Positions 25,788-34,867 of a DNA stretch of 64,000 bases are shown in pieces. The translations under genes were made by a program, and so were the position numbers. Each line of letters begins with the position of its first letter. Positions within the stretch are counted from its first letter, which is position 1. The notes under the pieces were generated by a model. The model was not told where the DNA came from. It made no database searches and was given only the letters and a program-made list of their open reading frames with translations. The stretch is from an uncultured Hydrogenophaga sp. (GTDB lineage: Bacteria > Pseudomonadota > Gammaproteobacteria > Burkholderiales > Burkholderiaceae_C), in NCBI RefSeq assembly GCF_958439165.1, contig NZ_OY288123.1:62001-126000 (forward strand). The letters are read 5' to 3'.

Positions 25788-27184
25788 GCCTGGCTCTCCA
25801 GCCAGGGCCTGAGCACCGCCATGTGCCGCCGGGTCGATCCGCCATGCTCGGCATAAAACGCCTCGGCGCCGGCCGTGGCCTGGGCCTGCTTCTGCGGCGA
25901 GGTGAGCAGCTCGATCAGGGCACGTGACAGGCTGTCGATGCCCATGTGCTGCTGCAGCACCCCGGCCTCCAGCGCTTCCACGCCCGGGTACTCGATGCCC
26001 CAGATGCTCGGTCCCACCATCACCGGTTTTCGCAGTGCCAGCGGCTCGATCACGTTGTGGGCACCCATGTTCACGAACGAGGCGCCGACCACCACCACCT
26101 GGGACAGGGCCAGGTAGAAGTACATCTCGCCCAGCGAGTCGCCCAGCAGCACATCCACGCCGGCCATGTCGGGAGCGTCGGCCCGAGGCTGCAGCCGGGC
26201 GTCCAGGTCGCGGCTGCGCCGGCTCACCTGCAGGCCGGCATCGGTCATCAGGCCGGCGACGGCATCGAAGCGTTGCGGGCTGCGCGGCACATAGACGACC
26301 AGCAGCGGTGGCAGCCCGGCAGCGGCCACGGCCCGCCGCACCTGACGGATCGCTTCGATGAACTGTTCGTCCTCGCCCACGATGGCGCTGGCGAAGCACA
26401 GCACCGGGCGCCCGCCCGCTGCACCGGTGGCCAGATTCCAGGGCGCCAGCAGCGCCTGGCCGGCGTCCAGGTGCGTCTGCGACGGGGGCAGGTCGAAGCG
26501 GGTCTCGCCCACCACCTCCACCCGCGGGCAGCCCACCTCGCGGAAGCGCTCGGCATGGGTCTGCGACTTGCACATGACCAGCTCGTAGGCCTGGAATATG
26601 TCGGCCCGGAAGCCCCAGGCCACCCGCTGGTCGCGCTCGATGCTCTTGCGCGGGTACTGCGCATTGGCCATGCCCAGTGGCACACCGCATTGACGGATGC
26701 CGGCCAGCAGCACCGGCCAGGTGTCGATCTCGGTCATCAGTGCTGCACGGGGTCGGGTGTGCCGGACGAAGCGGCGCACCGCCCAGCCCAGTTCCAGCGG
26801 AACGAAACAGACCTGCAGCCGGCCGGCGTCCATGTCGTTGCCGAACAGCGTCCGGGCGGCCGTGCGGCCGGCCGGTGTGAGCGTGGAGATCAGCACATGG
26901 TGACCATCGGCCAGCAGCGCGCGGATCAGAGGGGCGACGCCGCGCAGCTCGCCCATGGAGGCCGAATGCAGCCACACCGGGCGTTGCAGCGATGTGGTCA
27001 CACCGCCGAAGCGTTCACCCCAGTGCTGGCGGTACATCGGCTCCTTGCGGCCGCGCCGCCACAGGAACAGCAGGAACACCGGGAGCAGCAGATGCCACGC
27101 CAGCTCGTAGAGCCACAGCAGCACCGCGGTCCGCCGGCGGGGCGGGAACGGACGTGCAGCGGAGGACGGCAAGGCAGCGGGCAT
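25784..27184 (-). CDS. waaA: 3-deoxy-D-manno-octulosonic acid transferase (WaaA/KdtA-like)
   Basis: A 466-residue inner-membrane-anchored glycosyltransferase that should transfer Kdo from CMP-Kdo to lipid IVA. One N-terminal membrane helix spans about residues 24-42, followed by the GRKEPMYRQHWGERFG segment. Glu79 in WLHSASMGEL is the catalytic base. The donor side shows LGDSLGEMYFYLALS and GGASF-like VVGASFVNMGAHN. The ATG at 27184 was chosen because the helix then lies near the N-terminus. It is divergent from neuA across 150 bp. With two GT30 genes present, which one is the true WaaA is an inference. Confidence 0.87.
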   Translation of the reverse strand: MPAALPSSAARPFPPRRRTAVLLWLYELAWHLLLPVFLLFLWRRGRKEPMYRQHWGERFGGVTTSLQRPVWLHSASMGELRGVAPLIRALLADGHHVLISTLTPAGRTAARTLFGNDMDAGRLQVCFVPLELGWAVRRFVRHTRPRAALMTEIDTWPVLLAGIRQCGVPLGMANAQYPRKSIERDQRVAWGFRADIFQAYELVMCKSQTHAERFREVGCPRVEVVGETRFDLPPSQTHLDAGQALLAPWNLATGAAGGRPVLCFASAIVGEDEQFIEAIRQVRRAVAAAGLPPLLVVYVPRSPQRFDAVAGLMTDAGLQVSRRSRDLDARLQPRADAPDMAGVDVLLGDSLGEMYFYLALSQVVVVGASFVNMGAHNVIEPLALRKPVMVGPSIWGIEYPGVEALEAGVLQQHMGIDSLSRALIELLTSPQKQAQATAGAEAFYAEHGGSTRRHMAVLRPWLESQA

Positions 27185-27267
27185 GAGCGGGCGCAGGACG
27201 CGTGAACGTGGCAGGAAGGGTGGGATGCCCGCAGCGCGGCCTGTCGGCTGGCGCAAGGCCCGGCCAG

Positions 27268-27273
27268 TATAGT
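27268..27273. promoter_or_regulatory. shared -10-like box between waaA and the neu operon
   Basis: TATAGT on the plus strand overlaps TATACT on the minus strand (27265-27270), so one site gives a good -10 box in both directions between the divergent waaA (27184) and neuA (27335) starts. No clear -35 hexamers are visible. If both are used, the polymerases would compete, which would tie the two glycan operons together. Confidence 0.4.
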
Positions 27274-27334
27274 TACGCCCTGGACGGCGACCTCGGGTCT
27301 TGCCCCGCCGGACCCACCCTCAGGAACCCCCTTC

Positions 27335-28030
27335 ATGCCCCTCGACACGCCGGTCTGGACCGCCGTCATTCCTTTGCGCGCAGGCTCCAAGGGCCTGCCG
27401 GGCAAGAATGTGCGCCCGCTGGCCGGCCGGCCGCTGTACCGGCATGCCATCGACCAGGCGCTGGCCGCCGGGGCATCCCGCGTGCTGATCACGACCGATC
27501 TGCCCGATGTGCTGGATGCCGCACTGCCCCCCGAGGTGGTGTGCGTGCAGCGCCCGTCCGAGCTGGCCGGCGACACGGTCCCGATGGCACCGGTGCTGGT
27601 GCATGCGCTGCAGCAGGCACAGGTTCAGGGCACGGTGGTGCTGCTGCAGGCCACATCGCCGCTGCGGGTGCCGGCCGACATCCGCGCGGCCCTCGAGCTG
27701 TTCGCCACCGGTGCCCATGGACTGGTGATGAGCGTGACCGAAGCCGATCGTGGCGTTCTGAAATGGGGGCGTCTGGAGGGCACGCGCTTCGTCCCGCTGT
27801 CCAGCCCGGAACACTGTTTCGCCAACCGGCAGTCCCTGCCGCCGGTGGTTCGGCCCAACGGCGCCGTCTATGTGTTCGACGCCGCCCGCCTGATGGACAC
27901 CGGCAGCCTGGCCGCCGATGCGGTGGGCGTGGTCACCATGCCGCCCGAACGCAGCCACGACATCGACAACCTGCACGACTTCGAACAGGCCGAACGCCTG
28001 CTCGCCCGACACGCACTGGAGCACCCATGA
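27335..28030 (+). CDS. neuA: CMP-acylneuraminate (nonulosonate) cytidylyltransferase
   Basis: A 231-residue single-domain enzyme that activates a sialic-type acid with CTP. The CTP-binding N-terminus IPLRAGSKGLPGKNVRPLAG spans residues 12-31. LLQATSPLR follows near 106-114. The conserved RPNGAVYVF is in the second half. It lacks the C-terminal esterase domain of E. coli NeuA and is short, like the Neisseria type. CAGGAA lies just before the ATG. It overlaps neuB by four bases. Family relatives act on legionaminic or pseudaminic acid, so the exact sugar is inferred from NeuB. Confidence 0.9.
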   Translation: MPLDTPVWTAVIPLRAGSKGLPGKNVRPLAGRPLYRHAIDQALAAGASRVLITTDLPDVLDAALPPEVVCVQRPSELAGDTVPMAPVLVHALQQAQVQGTVVLLQATSPLRVPADIRAALELFATGAHGLVMSVTEADRGVLKWGRLEGTRFVPLSSPEHCFANRQSLPPVVRPNGAVYVFDAARLMDTGSLAADAVGVVTMPPERSHDIDNLHDFEQAERLLARHALEHP

Positions 28031-29079
28031 AAATTGCACACCGCGAGATTTCCCCCACCCAGCCGCCCCTGGTGGTGGCCGAGATCGGCATCAACCACGG
28101 GGGCAGCCTGGAGGTCGCCAAAGGCATGGTGCTGGCCGCTGCCAAGGCCGGTTGCGAGATGGTCAAGCACCAGACCCATTTCGTCGACGACGAGATGACC
28201 GACGAGGCCAAGGCCATCTTCCCGCCCAACGCCGACAAGTCCATCTGGCACGTGATGGAGGAATGCGCGCTCGGCAAGGACGACGAGATCGCGCTCAAAC
28301 GCTATGCCGAATCGCTGGGGATGATCTACATCTCCACGCCGTTCTCGCGCGCAGCGGCCGACTTCCTGGCCGAGATCGGCATCCCGGCTTTCAAGATCGG
28401 TTCCGGCGAATGCAACCACGTGCCCCTGATCCGGCACATCGCGAGCTTCGGCAAGCCGGTGATCATGAGCACCGGCATGCAGACCATCGACACCTTGCGG
28501 CCCTCGGTGCAGGCGCTCGATGAAGCCGGCATCGACTACGCGCTGCTGGAGTGCACCAACCTCTATCCGTCACCGCCCGAGATCGTGAGCCTGCAGGGCA
28601 TCGGCGAACTGCAGCGTGCGTTCCCGAAGGCCGTCATCGGTTTCTCGGACCACAGCATCGGCCCCGAGATGGCGATCGCCTCGGTGGCGCTGGGCGCCTG
28701 CATCCTGGAGCGGCACTTCACCGACACCCGCTACCGCAAGGGCCCGGACATTCCCTGTTCCATGGACCCGGCCGAGCTGCGTTTCCTGATCGACCGCTCG
28801 CGCGAGGTGCACACCGCCCTGATGAACCCCAAGGTGCGCACCGCGCCCGAGGAAGATGTGTACCGCTTCGCCCGTGGCTCCATGGTGGCCGACCGCGACC
28901 TGCCGCTGGGCCACGTGATCACCGCGAAGGACATCTGGGCCCGTCGGCCCGGCTCCGGCGAGATCTCGGTGCAGCACTTCGACCGCCTGATCGGCGCCCG
29001 CCTGACCCGCTCGGTGCGGCGCAACCAGCAGCTGCGCTGGGCCGATCTGGACGGCGTGGCCCCGCTGGTCAACACCTGA
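28027..29079 (+). CDS. neuB: N-acetylneuraminate synthase
   Basis: A 350-residue TIM-barrel enzyme with a C-terminal SAF (antifreeze-like) domain from about residue 290. It condenses phosphoenolpyruvate with ManNAc or a similar sugar. The segments VAEIGINHGGS, MVKHQTHFVDDEMTDEAK and FKIGSGECN closely follow my recollection of Neisseria meningitidis NeuB, and the KHQTH form favours the Neu5Ac branch over legionaminate or pseudaminate synthases. It overlaps neuA by four bases and neuC by one. Confidence 0.92.
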   Translation: MKIAHREISPTQPPLVVAEIGINHGGSLEVAKGMVLAAAKAGCEMVKHQTHFVDDEMTDEAKAIFPPNADKSIWHVMEECALGKDDEIALKRYAESLGMIYISTPFSRAAADFLAEIGIPAFKIGSGECNHVPLIRHIASFGKPVIMSTGMQTIDTLRPSVQALDEAGIDYALLECTNLYPSPPEIVSLQGIGELQRAFPKAVIGFSDHSIGPEMAIASVALGACILERHFTDTRYRKGPDIPCSMDPAELRFLIDRSREVHTALMNPKVRTAPEEDVYRFARGSMVADRDLPLGHVITAKDIWARRPGSGEISVQHFDRLIGARLTRSVRRNQQLRWADLDGVAPLVNT

Positions 29080-30203
29080 TGACCATGGCCAGACGCCTGC
29101 TCTTCGTCACCGGCACCCGCGCCGACTACGGCAAGCTTGAACCGCTGGCCCTGGCTGCCCAGCAGGCCGGCTTTGCCATTCACTTCTTCGTCACCGGCAT
29201 GCACATGATGGGCCGCTACGGCGAGACCCGGCTGGAAGTGCGGCGCTTTCCCGGCGCCGAGATCTACGAATTCGTCAACCAGCGCGAAGGCGACGCACAG
29301 GACTTCATCCTCTCCAAGACGGTGCTCGGCTTCTCTGACTTCCTGCACGAGCACCGACCCGATCTGGTGGTGATCCACGGGGATCGGGTGGAGGCGCTGG
29401 CTGCGTCCATCGTCTGCGCCATGAAGTACATCCCCTCGGCGCACATCGAGGGTGGCGAGGTGTCGGGCACCATCGACGAGTCGATCCGCCACTGCAACAC
29501 CAAGCTGTGCAGCACCCACTTCGTGAGCTCCGAGCCGGCCCGCCAGCGAGTGCTCTCGCTCGGGGAAGCGGCCGGCAGCGTGTTCAACATCGGCTCGCCC
29601 GAGCTCGACACCCATGCCCGGCCCAGCGGCGTCAGCCTGCACGAGGTGAAGGCCCGGTACGCGATCCCGTTCGACGACTTCGGCATTGCCGTGTTCCACC
29701 CGGTCACCTCGGAGGCCGCCACCATCGGTGCGCAGGCCCGCTCGCTGTTCGGGCGACTGGAGGCCAGCGGACGCCACTTCGTGGTGATTGCCCCCAACAA
29801 CGACCCCGGCACCGAGGACATCTTCGCGGTGCTCGATGCCTTGCCCCCCGAGCGTTTCCGCCTGATCCCGTCGATGCGTTTCGCCTACTTCAGCGAGCTC
29901 ATGCGCCACGCCAGCGCCATGATCGGCAACAGCAGTGCCGGGGTGCGCGAGGCGCCGTTCCTGGGGCTGCCGAGCCTGGACGTGGGCACGCGCCAGAACC
30001 GCCGGGCCAGCGGGCCGTCCATCACCCCGTGTTCGGCCTTCGACACACCGGTGATCGACCGCTTCCTGACCGAGACCTGGGGCCGGCACTTCGAGCCCGA
30101 CACCACCTTCGGTGCGGGCGATGCCGCCTTGCGCTTCGTCCAGGTGCTGCAGGAACCGGCCTTCTGGGACCGTCCTTTGCAGAAGGTGTTTGCCGATGAG
30201 TGA
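29079..30203 (+). CDS. neuC: UDP-N-acetylglucosamine 2-epimerase, hydrolysing
   Basis: A 374-residue GT-B-like epimerase that turns UDP-GlcNAc into ManNAc plus UDP, the substrate source for NeuB. The N-terminus VTGTRADYGKLEPL and the central HGDRVEALAA, AHIEGGEVSGTIDESIRHC and NIGSPELD are typical of NeuC. The IGNSSAGVREAPFLG segment binds the nucleotide phosphate. The hydrolysing form is inferred from operon context, because the LegG variant of this fold is very similar. The start overlaps the neuB stop by one base. Confidence 0.9.
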   Translation: MTMARRLLFVTGTRADYGKLEPLALAAQQAGFAIHFFVTGMHMMGRYGETRLEVRRFPGAEIYEFVNQREGDAQDFILSKTVLGFSDFLHEHRPDLVVIHGDRVEALAASIVCAMKYIPSAHIEGGEVSGTIDESIRHCNTKLCSTHFVSSEPARQRVLSLGEAAGSVFNIGSPELDTHARPSGVSLHEVKARYAIPFDDFGIAVFHPVTSEAATIGAQARSLFGRLEASGRHFVVIAPNNDPGTEDIFAVLDALPPERFRLIPSMRFAYFSELMRHASAMIGNSSAGVREAPFLGLPSLDVGTRQNRRASGPSITPCSAFDTPVIDRFLTETWGRHFEPDTTFGAGDAALRFVQVLQEPAFWDRPLQKVFADE

Positions 30204-31470
30204 CACCGTGATGGCTGCGCCGGACCGTGGCTGGCTGGACCGGACCACCGCCTTCTTTGACGGCATGGCCCGGTGGTCGGCGGTCGGCCTGCTCATCGGC
30301 GTGCCCACCTCGATCGCCCTGGTCAACATCAGCATCCTGTTCCTGCTCATCGGCTGGGTCGGTTCGGGCCGGTGGCAGCGCAAATGGGCCGTCCTGAAAG
30401 CCAGCCCGCTGACCCTGCCGGTGCTGCTGCTCAGCCTCTGGATGCTGCTCGGCATCGCCTGGTCCGATGCCGACCGCAAGGTCATAGGCTCCCACCTGTA
30501 CGTCTACAGCAAGCTCCCGCTGATGCTGGTGCTGCTGACGGTGTTCGACGAAGCCCGCTGGCGCCAGCGGGCCTGGTGGGCTTTCGCTGTGGGCTGTCTC
30601 ATCACGCTGGGTTCGACCTACGCCAGCATCTGGGTGCACATCCCCTGGGCCGACTCGAATCAGCGCGGGTTCGGTGTGTCGCACCACATCTTCAACGACT
30701 ACATCGCCCAGGGGCTGGCCATGTCGGTCTTCATTGCCTGGGCCATCTCCCGGGCGGTGGATGCGCGGCAGCCAGCGCTGCGCTGGGGCTGGGCCCTGAT
30801 CGCGGCGCTGGGCGTGTTCAGCGTCACCCACCTGCTCGAAGGACGTACCGGTCAGGTCACGGTGGTGGCCATGGGCCTGGCCATGGTCCTGACCATCGAG
30901 TCGGCGCGGGTGCGCTGGGCGGCCGTGCTGCTGCTGGCGGCGGGTGCGGTGGTGCTGGCCTTCAGCTCGCCGCTGATCGTGGCGCGCGTTACGCAGGCGC
31001 TCGCCGAGGCGCGCCAGTACGACAGTGCCGGTGTGGTGTCCACCTCCATAGGCGCCCGTCTGGACATGTGGCGCAACGCCTGGACCATGTTCCTGGACAA
31101 CCCCTGGATCGGCCACGGACCCGGGGGATACCGGGTGCTGTCCACCGCCATTTATTCCGTGGGTGCCCAGTGCTCGGTGTCGTGCATCCACCCGCACAAC
31201 CAGTACCTGTTCTTCATGGTCGACCACGGCATCCCCGGCCTTCTCCTGTATCTGTGGGTGCTGGGCTGTCTGGCGGCGCTGGTGTGGCGCAGCCACGGTG
31301 CGCAGCGCGCCCTGGTCACCGGTTTCCTGGCGGTGCTGTTCGTGGACGGATTCATCAACGGCCCGTTCTGGGTCACCACCGAGCGGCACCTGTTTGCCTC
31401 GGTGCTGCCCTTGCTGCTGGCGGGCTGGGCTGCGGCCACCGCCCGGGGTGCACGGTCGAGGCCAGCATGA
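30196..31470 (+). CDS. O-antigen ligase family protein (WaaL-like)
   Basis: A 424-residue polytopic membrane protein with about 11 hydrophobic segments. The Wzy_C/O-antigen ligase region includes the large periplasmic loop with WIGHGPGGYR and SCIHPHNQYLFFMVDHG, where the conserved His is in HPHNQYL. It should join undecaprenyl-linked glycan to lipid A-core, or polymerise repeats. Placement after neuABC and opposite waaA fits a role in decorating lipopolysaccharide. It overlaps neuC by eight bases and the next gene by four. Confidence 0.87.
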   Translation: MSDTVMAAPDRGWLDRTTAFFDGMARWSAVGLLIGVPTSIALVNISILFLLIGWVGSGRWQRKWAVLKASPLTLPVLLLSLWMLLGIAWSDADRKVIGSHLYVYSKLPLMLVLLTVFDEARWRQRAWWAFAVGCLITLGSTYASIWVHIPWADSNQRGFGVSHHIFNDYIAQGLAMSVFIAWAISRAVDARQPALRWGWALIAALGVFSVTHLLEGRTGQVTVVAMGLAMVLTIESARVRWAAVLLLAAGAVVLAFSSPLIVARVTQALAEARQYDSAGVVSTSIGARLDMWRNAWTMFLDNPWIGHGPGGYRVLSTAIYSVGAQCSVSCIHPHNQYLFFMVDHGIPGLLLYLWVLGCLAALVWRSHGAQRALVTGFLAVLFVDGFINGPFWVTTERHLFASVLPLLLAGWAAATARGARSRPA

Positions 31471-32564
31471 TTCCGCTCTGGAAGCTCAAGCGGGAATGGG
31501 CGTCGCTGAAGCAGCAATGTCAGGCGCTGCCGGAGCGGTGGATCGGACCTTCGCGCCAGCGCCGGCTGGACGCCCGCTTCCCGGCCGACTGCCGGGTACA
31601 GGACGGCGATCAGGTCATGGTCGGCAAGGTCGCCGTCTTCCTGGTGTTCCAGCCCGGGGGACTGAGCGAATCCTGCCGCCAGACCTGCCATCACCTCGCG
31701 GCATCGGGCTACGCCGTGTTGCTGGTGGCCAACCATGCCCTGCGGGAAGCCGATGTCCTGCGACTGCGCCCGGCGGTGTGGCGGTTCGTGGAGCGCCCCA
31801 ACTTCGGGTATGACTTCGGCGGTTACCGCGACGGCATCCGCCTGCTCCAGCACTGGGGTGTCGATCCGGATCACGTGGTCATGCTCAACGACAGCATCTG
31901 GTATCCGGTGGTGCCCCACGATGCCCTGCTGCCGGCCATGGAGGCCTCACCGGCCAGCTTCACAGGCGCGTTCCGGTTTGTCGACGTGCCCGGCTCCGAT
32001 GCCGAGCACGCGGGCATCTTCCTGTCCTACTTCTTCCATTTCAAGCAGTCGCTCTGGCGATCCGATGTCTTCCGGCGTTACTGGGCCGACTACGTCTGCA
32101 GCAGCAACAAGGTGCTCACCGTCAAGCGCGGCGAGCGCGGCTTTTCCCGGACCCTGATGGGCGCCGGTGTGCCCAGCGAGGGCATTCATTCGCGAGACCG
32201 GCTCATGGCCTGCCTGCGCGGCTTGCCGGAGGACGAGTTGCGCAAGGTGCTGGACTACGCTGCCTACACCGACGAGCCGCTGCAGCGGCGCGGTGATGCC
32301 CTGCTGGCCGAGCCGGTCGGCGCAGCGGGCTGGCGCGACAGGGCGCTGGAGCACCTGCTGGCTGCAGCCGAGCGGCGCAACCCGGTGTCCACGCTGTGCT
32401 ACGCGGCCATCCGGTGGATGGGCGTGCCGTACCTCAAGAAAAACGCGGGCGAGCTGCAGGTCCGCATGCGCCGCCAGTACCTGCGCGCTGTGCAGGCCGG
32501 CGATCTGCCCGACCCGGGCGAAGCGGTCCTGGCCGAAGTGCGGGGCCGCACCCCGACGGCCTGA
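31467..32564 (+). CDS. RgpF/rhamnan-synthesis-type glycosyltransferase
   Basis: A 365-residue protein of the rhamnan synthesis F family (GT-A-like). The hallmark ERPNFGYDFGGYRDGI is at about residues 110-125, followed by HVVMLNDSIWYPV, a donor-site segment. Such proteins add sugars during polysaccharide or O-antigen assembly. It closes the neu operon by a four-base overlap with the ligase gene. Whether it is the missing sialyltransferase is unknown; the family is not known to use CMP-sugars. Confidence 0.82.
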   Translation: MIPLWKLKREWASLKQQCQALPERWIGPSRQRRLDARFPADCRVQDGDQVMVGKVAVFLVFQPGGLSESCRQTCHHLAASGYAVLLVANHALREADVLRLRPAVWRFVERPNFGYDFGGYRDGIRLLQHWGVDPDHVVMLNDSIWYPVVPHDALLPAMEASPASFTGAFRFVDVPGSDAEHAGIFLSYFFHFKQSLWRSDVFRRYWADYVCSSNKVLTVKRGERGFSRTLMGAGVPSEGIHSRDRLMACLRGLPEDELRKVLDYAAYTDEPLQRRGDALLAEPVGAAGWRDRALEHLLAAAERRNPVSTLCYAAIRWMGVPYLKKNAGELQVRMRRQYLRAVQAGDLPDPGEAVLAEVRGRTPTA

Positions 32565-32591
32565 GGTCCGCAGCCGGGTGGCTGATCGGCC

Positions 32592-33494
32592 TCAGACGAC
32601 GCCGGCGTAGAAGTCCAGGATGCGCTGGCGCATGGCACCCAGCGTCCAGCCCGACCAGATCAGGGCCCGGCCCTTGTTGTCGGTGACCACATCGCCGTCG
32701 CGCAGCTTCATGAGGTTCTCGGGCTTGATGTCGATGCCGTTGAGCGTGACGGCCACCTGCTGGTGACGGCGCGAACGGATCCAGGGCAGCAAGGGCTTGA
32801 TCCAGAGCCAGATCCGGATGCGGGACATGTATTCCAGCGTGAGCTTGACCGCGAAGCGCCCGCTCAGGGCCTTCATGTGCGGTTGTGCAGCCCAGCTGAT
32901 GAAACGTTCGTCTGCCACCATGGGGCGGTAGCCCAGGTCCGGGTGTTGTGCAAACAGTTCGCGGAAGCGCTGTGCGATGTAGTGGCACTGTGCCGGGTGG
33001 AACACCACCAGCGACGAGTTGCCCCGGGCGTACTTGCGGCCTTCGGTGCGGCGGAATATGAACCGCCCGACCGGTCCGAAGGGAATGATGGCGCTTTGCA
33101 GCATGGCCACCGTCTGCGGCGTGTCCATCAGCGACAGCGCCTGACCGAGGTCACCGAACACCAGGGTGTCCAGGTCGACATAGATGGCCGGCAGGTCGGT
33201 GGGCAGGACGCCGGACTCGAACATGCAGAGCTTGGCCTGACAACCGGCGCGCATCAGTGCGGGCTGACGGAAGAACTCGGGCATCTCCACCGGCGTGACA
33301 CGCGGATCGAGCCCGGGCCGATCCCGGTCGGTGAGCAGGGTGAAACGGGCCACGCCAGGACTGTGGTCGGCAATGGCCCTTACCAGCCGGTTGACGATCG
33401 ACACGGGGTACTTGGTGCCCCAGCAGATCAGCACACACTGCCAGGCAGTGCCGTTCGGGTTCCGGTTCACGGTGTCGGCGGTGCGGGTGCTCAC
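32592..33494 (-). CDS. putative glycosyltransferase with DxD motif
   Basis: A 300-residue soluble protein that looks like a GT-A glycosyltransferase of the GT8-like group. The N-terminal CVLICWGTKYP and VARFTLLTDRDR form the nucleotide-binding side, and AIYVDLDTLVFGD (Asp107, Asp109) is the metal-binding DxD. The acceptor and donor are unknown. The start GTG at 33494 overlaps the tolC stop (GTGA), so it is translated with the efflux operon although its job points to the glycan genes it faces, 27 bp away. Confidence 0.72.
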   Translation of the reverse strand: MSTRTADTVNRNPNGTAWQCVLICWGTKYPVSIVNRLVRAIADHSPGVARFTLLTDRDRPGLDPRVTPVEMPEFFRQPALMRAGCQAKLCMFESGVLPTDLPAIYVDLDTLVFGDLGQALSLMDTPQTVAMLQSAIIPFGPVGRFIFRRTEGRKYARGNSSLVVFHPAQCHYIAQRFRELFAQHPDLGYRPMVADERFISWAAQPHMKALSGRFAVKLTLEYMSRIRIWLWIKPLLPWIRSRRHQQVAVTLNGIDIKPENLMKLRDGDVVTDNKGRALIWSGWTLGAMRQRILDFYAGVV

Positions 33495-34843
33495 TGGGCC
33501 AGCAGCGAATTGATGGGCCGCAGATCTTCGGGCGTCAGCACGCCGGCCGCCTGGCGCAGGCGAAGGTTGCCCAGCAGCACGTTGTAGCGGGCCTGGGCCA
33601 GATCGCGTTTGGTCTGGAACAGCTGGCTCTGGGCATTGAGCACGTCGATGTTGATGCGCACGCCCACCTGGTAACCCAGGCGGTTGGCGTCGAGGGCGCT
33701 CTGGCTGGATGCCTCGGCCGCCTCCAGCGCCTTCACCTGCCCCTGGCCCGAAAGCACGCCGAAGAAGGCACTGCGGGCCGACTGATCGACGCCGCGGCGC
33801 GCGCCTTCGAGATCGTTGCGGGCCTTCTCCTCCAGCGCCAGGGTTTCCTTGACGCGGTTCTGCACCGCGAAGCCGGCGAACAGCGGCAGGTTGAACTGCA
33901 CGCCCACGCTGCCGGTGTTGGTGCGCACATTGCCGGGCACACCCTGAATGGACGACGGCGCACGGCTGGTGCCGTAGGAGGCCACCAGATCGACCGTGGG
34001 CTTGTGGCCAGCTTCGGCCTTGCCGGTTTCCAGCTGCGCGATCTCGAAGTTGCGCCGCGCCTGCAGGATGCTCGGATGCTGCTCGCCCGCCATGTTCAGC
34101 CAGGCCTGCGGATCGGCCGGGTTCAGCGGTGGGAGGGTCACCGGCAGCACCAGCGGACGTGGGCTGGTGTTGCCGCGGCCGACGAGCTGGTCCAGGGCCA
34201 GCTTCTTGACACGCAGGTCGTTCTCGGCGGCGATCTCCTGGGCCACCACCAGATCGAACCGGGCCTGGGCCTCGCGGGCGTCGGTGACGGTCGCGGTGCC
34301 CACCTCGAAGTTGCGCTGTGCGGCGGCCAGCTGCTCGGACACGGCGGTCTTCTGGGCCTGCACGAAGGTCAGGGTGTCCTGGGCGGCCAGCACGTCGAAG
34401 TAGGCCTGGGTGGTCCGCACGACCAGATCCTGTTCGGCCTGGGTCAGCCGGGCCTGGGCAATGTCGCGCGTGAGCGTGGCCTGCTCGTCGGTCAGCTTGG
34501 CGATGGGCCGGTACAGGGGCTGGCTGGCCGACAGCGTGGCCGAGCGGTTGCTGCTGGAGCCGTCGAGCAGGTTGTTGCTGCTGTCACGGTTGTTCCAGCT
34601 GGCGCCGGCACCCAGACCGACCTGCGGCAGCAGGCCGGCGCGGGCCTGATCGGCTTGCGCCTGGCTGGCGTCGAATTGGGCCCGCGCTGCCAGGTAGGTG
34701 GCGTCGAAGTCGCGGGCGGCCTGGTACAGCTCCAGCAGGCTCTGGGCCTGAGCCTGGGCACCGCCCAGCACCAGCAGGCCGGCGATGGCGATGCGGCGCA
34801 GGGCACCGGGGGCCGACAAGGGTCGAGCGGACAGCGGGTTCAT
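33491..34843 (-). CDS. tolC: TolC-family outer-membrane efflux protein
   Basis: A 450-residue outer-membrane channel. A signal peptide ends at AQAQAQS, about residue 33. The two structural repeats of long helices and short strands follow, with typical NRLGYQVGVRINIDVLNAQSQ near the end. It forms the exit duct for type I and RND pumps. The ATG at 34843 is preferred to 34867 because AAGGA sits six bases before it and the signal peptide then starts correctly. It lies downstream of an RND pump and a rhodanese gene on the same strand. Confidence 0.93.
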   Translation of the reverse strand: MNPLSARPLSAPGALRRIAIAGLLVLGGAQAQAQSLLELYQAARDFDATYLAARAQFDASQAQADQARAGLLPQVGLGAGASWNNRDSSNNLLDGSSSNRSATLSASQPLYRPIAKLTDEQATLTRDIAQARLTQAEQDLVVRTTQAYFDVLAAQDTLTFVQAQKTAVSEQLAAAQRNFEVGTATVTDAREAQARFDLVVAQEIAAENDLRVKKLALDQLVGRGNTSPRPLVLPVTLPPLNPADPQAWLNMAGEQHPSILQARRNFEIAQLETGKAEAGHKPTVDLVASYGTSRAPSSIQGVPGNVRTNTGSVGVQFNLPLFAGFAVQNRVKETLALEEKARNDLEGARRGVDQSARSAFFGVLSGQGQVKALEAAEASSQSALDANRLGYQVGVRINIDVLNAQSQLFQTKRDLAQARYNVLLGNLRLRQAAGVLTPEDLRPINSLLAQ

Positions 34844-34867
34844 GAGATTCCTTGCAAAGACGGACAT

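Noticed and set aside
27001..27334. Riboswitch or RNA leader between waaA and neuA
   Set aside because: Only overlapping -10-like boxes were seen. No stable conserved fold or ligand-binding motif could be recognised in the 150 bp.
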